Source: Plantago major
Taxonomy: Eukaryota > Streptophyta > Magnoliopsida > Lamiales > Plantaginaceae
Direction: 5' to 3'
DNA length: 64,000 nt
Assembly (NCBI GenBank): GCA_026545765.1
Contig: CM048839.1
Coordinates: 44,624,677-44,688,676, forward strand
Below are positions 59,927-64,000 of the stretch, piece by piece (position 1 is the first letter of the stretch; each line of letters opens with the position of its first letter). A program made the translations under genes and the position numbers. The notes under the pieces are model-generated. The model saw only the letters and a list, made by a program, of their open reading frames with translations, was not told the DNA's origin and did no database searches.

Positions 59927-60927
59927 CTACATCAGAGTCATCCTCAATTTCCATAACGATGTTTTTCCTTTCTGAGGATTCTTCTTTAGTATCCCTCGAA
60001 TAGCTTCTTTGAACTTTTCTGAGAGTTCATCAGTAGGAGGTGTTTTCTTACTTCCTTCATAGAATACAACATGAACTGATTCTTCAATTTTCTTTGTTCT
60101 TTTGTTGTAAACTCTGTAAGCTTTGTTGTTTGTGGAATAGCCAAGAAAAACACCTTCATCTGCCTTTGGTTGAAATGTTCTCAGATAATCTTTCCCATTG
60201 TTTAGAACAAAACATCTACAACCAAATACTCTCAGATGTTTGATATTAGGAGGTCTTCCAACCAAAATTTCATGGGGTCTGTCATGGTGTTTGTTTATCA
60301 AGCATCCGTTCGAGTGTAGCAGTTGTGTTTGACTTCAACCCAATATATTTCACTTATCTCAAGGTCGCCTAGCATTGTCCTTGCACTTCTTTAAGGTTCT
60401 GCTTTTTCCTTTCTCGCAACACCATTTTGTTGAGGTGTTCTTACAGAGGAAAGTTGGTGTTGTATACCTTTGCAAAACTCCTTTATGTCTTGATTGACAA
60501 ACTCAAGACCATGATCTGCTCGATTGCAGATACCTTTTCATTTTCATGATTTCAAGCTTTTTCAAAGAAGTTTGGTATCTCCACCGGCATCGATTTGTTT
60601 CGTAAAGACAACCCAAGTGAATCTTGAGAAGTCATCTACAACAACAACCATCATACTTCTTTCCTCGCATAACTAGTTACGATGATTCAAAAGATCCATA
60701 TGTAAAAGTTGCGTGGTTAACACTAGAGTGTACGATTTTGGACTTGAAAGAGATCTTAGATTGTTTCCCATCCGACAGGTAATGATACCATCCTTTACGA
60801 AAGATATTTTGGGAAGACCAACCACTAACTCTTTCTTGGCAAGTCTATTCAGAGTTTTGAAATTCAAGTGACTCATTCTTTTGTGCCATAACCAGTGCTC
60901 TTCTGTGTGACCAGATTGACTCACCAT
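59927..60927 (-). pseudogene. Copia integrase with GAG-pre-integrase domain
   Basis: 60673-60927 carries 'LWHKRMSHLNFKTLNRLAKK', the HHCC zinc-binding N-terminal part, though the second Cys pair region is altered ('CRMGN'). 60302-60672 holds the broken core ('TPQQNGVA'-type text and the 'DHGLEF' region in another frame). 59927-60301 has 'HEILVGRPPNIKHLRVFGCR', 'DEGVFLGYSTNNKAYRVYN' and the C-terminal linker. Integrase joins cDNA to host DNA. At least two frameshifts. Confidence 0.88.
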
Positions 60928-61036
60928 GAGACATTCTTCAGTTGTGGCAGATGCCCAGTCGGCAACATAAAGACTGCCTTTCCGCCGACCAACTAAGACT
61001 GTCTGCTTTGACTCATTGTCAATTAGTTTGCAGTAT

Positions 61037-61285
61037 TTAGCTTTGAATTTTATAGTAAAACCCTTCGCAAACCTGGCTCATGCTAAATAGATTATATTTC
61101 AAATCCTTAACATGTAATACGTCAGTGATTGTTAAAGTTCCCAATTTGACGTTGCCAAATCCTAGAGAGGGATTTAATTCTCCTCCAAAGAACTGATATC
61201 CGGTCCGTGTTGCAAGCTTTGTAGTTAACAGATTTGCTTTGTCTCTGTCATGTGCTTTCCGCATCCACTATCAAATAGCCATTGT
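61037..61285 (-). pseudogene. Copia aspartic protease
   Basis: 'WLFDSGCGKHMT' with the catalytic DSG (codons at plus 61264-61272) is in one frame. After an indel near 61245, 'FGGELNPSLGFGNVKLG' and 'DVLHVKDLKYNLFSMSQ' follow in another. It would process the Gag-Pol polyprotein; the indel inactivates it. Confidence 0.85.
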
Positions 61286-61353
61286 GCTTTAGTCCGAAGC
61301 ATTCTCGCACACAGAAACAGAAATTAGGTTCTCATATCTTTGATGGAACCGCT

Positions 61354-62577
61354 TTAATCAAAAGTTCTTCCTGTAGGAATCCATTTTTGAATGAATTTCT
61401 TTGAAATATGCTTTTGTCTGACAGGAACGTAAGGAGGAATTCTGTTTGAATGAAAGTTATCATTAGTAAGAATTATTTTCTTCCTTGGTGTGTTCCTAGG
61501 TGCTCCATATGATGCTTTCAGATACCTGTCAGGTTTCTGAGTTTGCTTTTCAGCAAACTTAGCCTTCCTTGCCAGATTTCTTCTAGCCCAGCATTGATTT
61601 TCGATGGCTTGATTTAATTTCCACTTCTGATAATTGCTTTGAGCAATTCTAGCTTTCAGCCATCGTTCTTGCTCCTGCTTGTACTCATGAGCAAGTTGTT
61701 TTCCGATGCCTTTGTAGCCAATACCGTTTCGAGCACTTGAAGCTATCTGAGATCTTTTCTCAGCAGCTTTGCTAGTCTTTGGTTGATCCAATTTCTTTCC
61801 AGAAAAAGTGACATGGGAGAATTTGCCAGCTCCTGCAATTCTACCTTTTTGAGAGACATAGCACTGTGGGTGTTTACACTTTTCAGTGTTGTGTTTCTTT
61901 TCAGAGACGTACCCATCAGTTTTGTTTTTGACTTGTTTTTCCCACAAAGGTCTAGTCACAACTGCCTTTCCTTTGTCAACAATCTTTGTCTTTTCACCAA
62001 TACTATAGATTGCATGGGAACCGTCTTGCTGAGTACTTACAAATGTTCTCTTCTCCTTACTCTTATTCAGAGCAATAGAACAATTTGTCTGAGTATTCAG
62101 CCCAAGTCCTTTCTTTTCTGAAGGATCTCTTAAGTAAGATTGTACTTCAGTAAGAGTGTCACTAGCTTTGGCATAAGATTGATAAGATAGTTCTTTCTTC
62201 TTGAGTTCCTTGTTTTCAGAAAGAAGATTTTCATATTTCTTTCGTAACTCAGCCATTGCTTCTTCATGTGACTTTTTAGCCTCAGATATTTGAGCTTTGA
62301 GAAATGCGTTTTCAGCATCCTTTCTCTCAGAATCTTTAACTAATTGAGAATTTTCCTTTTCAAGAGAATTCTTTTCTTCTTCAAGGTTTTCGGCTCTAGC
62401 TCGAATCATTAGAAATTCTCTTTCATAGATGTCAAGTTCTTTCCTGAGATTTTCTAGATTCTTTATTTCCTCTTCATCACTTTCATAAGTGTAGCAAGAA
62501 GTATGTGTTACCTCATCAGCCATAAGACAGTTTTCTATGTTGGGGATGTACCTGTCCAATTTCAAATGACTCCACAC
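61354..62577 (-). CDS. Gag C-terminal extension with coiled coil
   Basis: A 407-aa ORF between the zinc knuckle and protease. Residues 35-135 form a long coiled coil ('LENLRKELDIYEREFLMIRA', 'EEEKNSLEKENSQLV', 'EAMAELRKKYENLLSENKEL'). The rest is basic, with 'GKAVVTRPLWEKQVKNKTDG', a small 'CKHPQCY' unit and an arginine/lysine-rich end. The start is in-frame internal; the real protein likely continues from gag at higher coordinates (a stop or frameshift near 62580). Such long coiled-coil gag extensions are known for Sireviruses. Confidence 0.75.
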   Translation of the reverse strand: MWSHLKLDRYIPNIENCLMADEVTHTSCYTYESDEEEIKNLENLRKELDIYEREFLMIRARAENLEEEKNSLEKENSQLVKDSERKDAENAFLKAQISEAKKSHEEAMAELRKKYENLLSENKELKKKELSYQSYAKASDTLTEVQSYLRDPSEKKGLGLNTQTNCSIALNKSKEKRTFVSTQQDGSHAIYSIGEKTKIVDKGKAVVTRPLWEKQVKNKTDGYVSEKKHNTEKCKHPQCYVSQKGRIAGAGKFSHVTFSGKKLDQPKTSKAAEKRSQIASSARNGIGYKGIGKQLAHEYKQEQERWLKARIAQSNYQKWKLNQAIENQCWARRNLARKAKFAEKQTQKPDRYLKASYGAPRNTPRKKIILTNDNFHSNRIPPYVPVRQKHISKKFIQKWIPTGRTFD

Positions 62578-62802
62578 ATTTCATTCTTCTTGAGGTCAAG
62601 TCGATTATGTCATGAGTAACTCCACATAATTCGGTGATGGTAGGGTTGAATCATCTGAATTGTCATCTTGTAATCTCTCAACGTCTAGAGCATCCAGTTG
62701 AATCTGGATTTTCTTCCTTTCTTCAGTTAACAAAGCTTTCTGGCTTCTTCTGAAGATTCTTCTTTATTTCTTGTCACCTGTCCTTAGTTTGTTGAGGGCA
62801 GG

Positions 62803-62844
62803 ACAATCCTTCTTGAAGTGGCCAGGTTTATGACAATAGGAATG
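62803..62844 (-). other. Gag zinc knuckle, first Cys replaced
   Basis: Minus-strand text reads 'HSYCHKPGHFKKDC', where the CCHC box C-x2-C-x4-H-x4-C would have Cys at the first position and has His here. The other three ligands are intact. The knuckle binds genomic RNA for packaging. Confidence 0.65.
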
Positions 62845-62950
62845 TATATCGCTTCCAATTTACGCTTCCAAGACATGATGCTTTCGAAATGGGCTTGTTC
62901 AATGAGCTCGCATATTTTTGTCTTGGTGATAGTTTGAGCTAGATGCTTTT

Positions 62951-63837
62951 TCACTTCTCTTTGGCTTTTCTTCTCTCAATTTCTCGATCGACAAATTTAC
63001 TCATTTGCTTTGCGGCAAGAGCATCCTCGCCTCCTCCTTGCTTTTCTTCTTTTGAAGTTCCTTGATTAACTAGAGCAACATTCGCAACTTTTCGCTTGTT
63101 TGCTCTCCGAGTTGTCTCATAGTCAACAAGAGCAAGATGAGAGAAAAGTTCCAATCGGAGTGATATTTGCATACCTTGGTTGAAATAAAAGAATTTAGTA
63201 TGCTCCCATTGTGGTTAAGACTTACGACAATAGACTTAATCTTCTCCGACCGAGAGTATCTATTGCTTTCCTGCGTCGCCATATCACTCATAAGAGTGGT
63301 AAATCTGAAATCAAGTTCTTCCAGAGTTTCAGTGGGACCTTGTTTGAAATTTTGAAATTTCAACTTTAGAACTTCGAACTTGTTTTCCTTGGTTTTCTCA
63401 GTTCCGGCACAGATTTCTTCAATCAGTTGCCAGGCAACTTTCGCCGTTTTAGCACCCCACAATTTACACTGTATGTGCTCTGGTGTCGATCTGATGATGA
63501 TGTTACGAGCTTGACCATCCAGACGATTCCTCTTGGCATCTTCCGATGTCCAGAGTTCTCTGGGCTTTGGTTCGTAAATAACGTGACCAGTAGATCTTCC
63601 ACTAGTTGACGCATCTGTTTGTGAAGATCCTTCGCTTTGATCTCTGTCTCTTCCACTTGAAACCTGCATGACTTGCTTAAGTTGTTGAATGACTATTGGG
63701 CCATTCTTTATTACTTCGATCATCTCGTCACTTATGGCTTCAAGGTGGAGCATCATGTTATTTTTCCATTTTTCGTAGTTCTCTAGTTTGAGAACTGGTG
63801 CACCACTCAGAGACATACCTGCACACTTAACACACAA
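62951..63837 (-). pseudogene. Copia Gag (DUF4219/UBN2 type)
   Basis: The nucleocapsid protein. 'MSLSGAPVLKLENYEKWKNN' is the likely start (codon 8 of the longest frame), with the DUF4219 'L..NY..W' signature. Then 'AKVAWQLIEEICAGTEKTKE', 'KLKFQNFKQGPTETLEEL' and 'RFTTLMSDMA' of the UBN2 domain. The frame breaks near 63180, and 62951-63172 continues with 'LALVDYETTRRANKRK' and 'GGGEDALAAKQMSKFVDRE'. It would assemble the particle. Confidence 0.9.
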
Positions 63838-63919
63838 ATTAAATAGTCCTCAAAAATGGACAAAGTTCCTTCACCTATCTGGGGATCTAGGTTCAGTGCA
63901 GAAGGCTGGTGAACCTCCT

Positions 63920-63931
63920 GCTCAGATACCA
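63920..63931 (-). promoter_or_regulatory. tRNA primer-binding site
   Basis: Minus strand TGGTATCTGAGC, two bases inside the 5' LTR. It matches the plant initiator-Met PBS TGGTATCAGAGC at 11 of 12 bases. It primes minus-strand cDNA synthesis. Confidence 0.85.
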
Positions 63932-63933
63932 CT

Positions 63934-64000
63934 TGTTGGTCCAGATAACGGCAAAGTAAAAGACTAGAGAGGGGGGGGGGAGGGGTGAATAGTCTTTTTA
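63934..64000 (-). mobile_element. Copia 5' LTR, partial
   Basis: The first 67 bp of the right LTR, starting TGTTGGTCCAGATAACGG. Apart from the length and interruption of the G tract it is the same as 49573-49640. The rest is outside the window. Confidence 0.95.

Larger units (their letters stand above)
49573..64000 (-). mobile_element. Large Ty1/copia retrotransposon (Sirevirus-like), 5' LTR cut by window edge
   Basis: Minus orientation. 3' LTR 49573-51260, PPT 51261-51276, internal region to 63933, PBS at 63920-63931, 5' LTR from 63934 to beyond 64000. Coding order right to left is gag, protease, integrase, RT, RNase H (copia order), then about 6 kb of extra same-strand coding sequence before the PPT. 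DUF4219/UBN2-type gag, long coiled-coil gag extension, iMet-type PBS and extra 3' gene point to the Maximus/SIRE lineage, by inference. Pol is interrupted by frameshifts. The internal region of 12.7 kb is long for copia. Confidence 0.93.

Overview
This is nuclear DNA of a flowering plant, probably a eudicot. It is AT-rich and made almost entirely of nested transposable elements. No bacterial-style genes, rRNA genes, functional tRNA genes or CRISPR arrays were seen. The only recognisable host gene is the first exon of a gibberellin 2-oxidase at the left edge (953-1320, minus strand).

Layout. 1-3046: GA2ox exon, its 5' flank and a MITE fragment. 3047-8714: decayed En/Spm (CACTA) transposon with TNPA-like and TNP2-like pseudogenes. 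8715-12749: rearranged nest of an inverted Ty3/gypsy LTR, a Ty1/copia LTR, a gypsy RT fragment and a second gypsy LTR end. 12766-17640: foldback element, Helitron 5' end, hairpin MITE and a gypsy solo LTR with TSD CTACT. About 17744-21715: Helitron of family A. 21716-26467: Helitron of family B holding about 1.5 kb of ~53-bp tandem repeats and a second gypsy solo LTR (TSD TATTC). 26928-32964: a small non-autonomous CACTA (TSD GCT) split by a near full-length L1-type LINE (14-bp TSD). 33298-39965: a second family-B Helitron in opposite orientation, holding Stowaway-like MITEs, two SINEs and a 2.1-kb insertion with a 10-bp TSD that carries a ~356-bp tandem array. 39966-43230: diverged repeats. 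43231 to about 46.8 kb: family-A Helitron with PIF1-type helicase remnants and internal duplications. 49133-49435: Stowaway-like MITE. 49573-64000: a large Ty1/copia (Sirevirus-like) element on the minus strand; its 5' LTR runs off the right edge.

The most unusual part is in the copia element. Between RNase H and the 3' LTR lie about 6 kb of extra same-strand coding sequence (51649-57110). It has a folded N-terminal domain, a low-complexity acidic part that looks split by several 76-86-nt GT-AG introns between phase-0 exons, a coiled coil, and an intact 336-aa ORF. It occupies the position of the env-like gene of Sireviruses, but its modular exon-intron structure is not what a retrotransposed sequence should keep.

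TSDs, terminal motifs and ORF breaks were read directly from the sequence. Family names come from recognised protein motifs, not from a database search.
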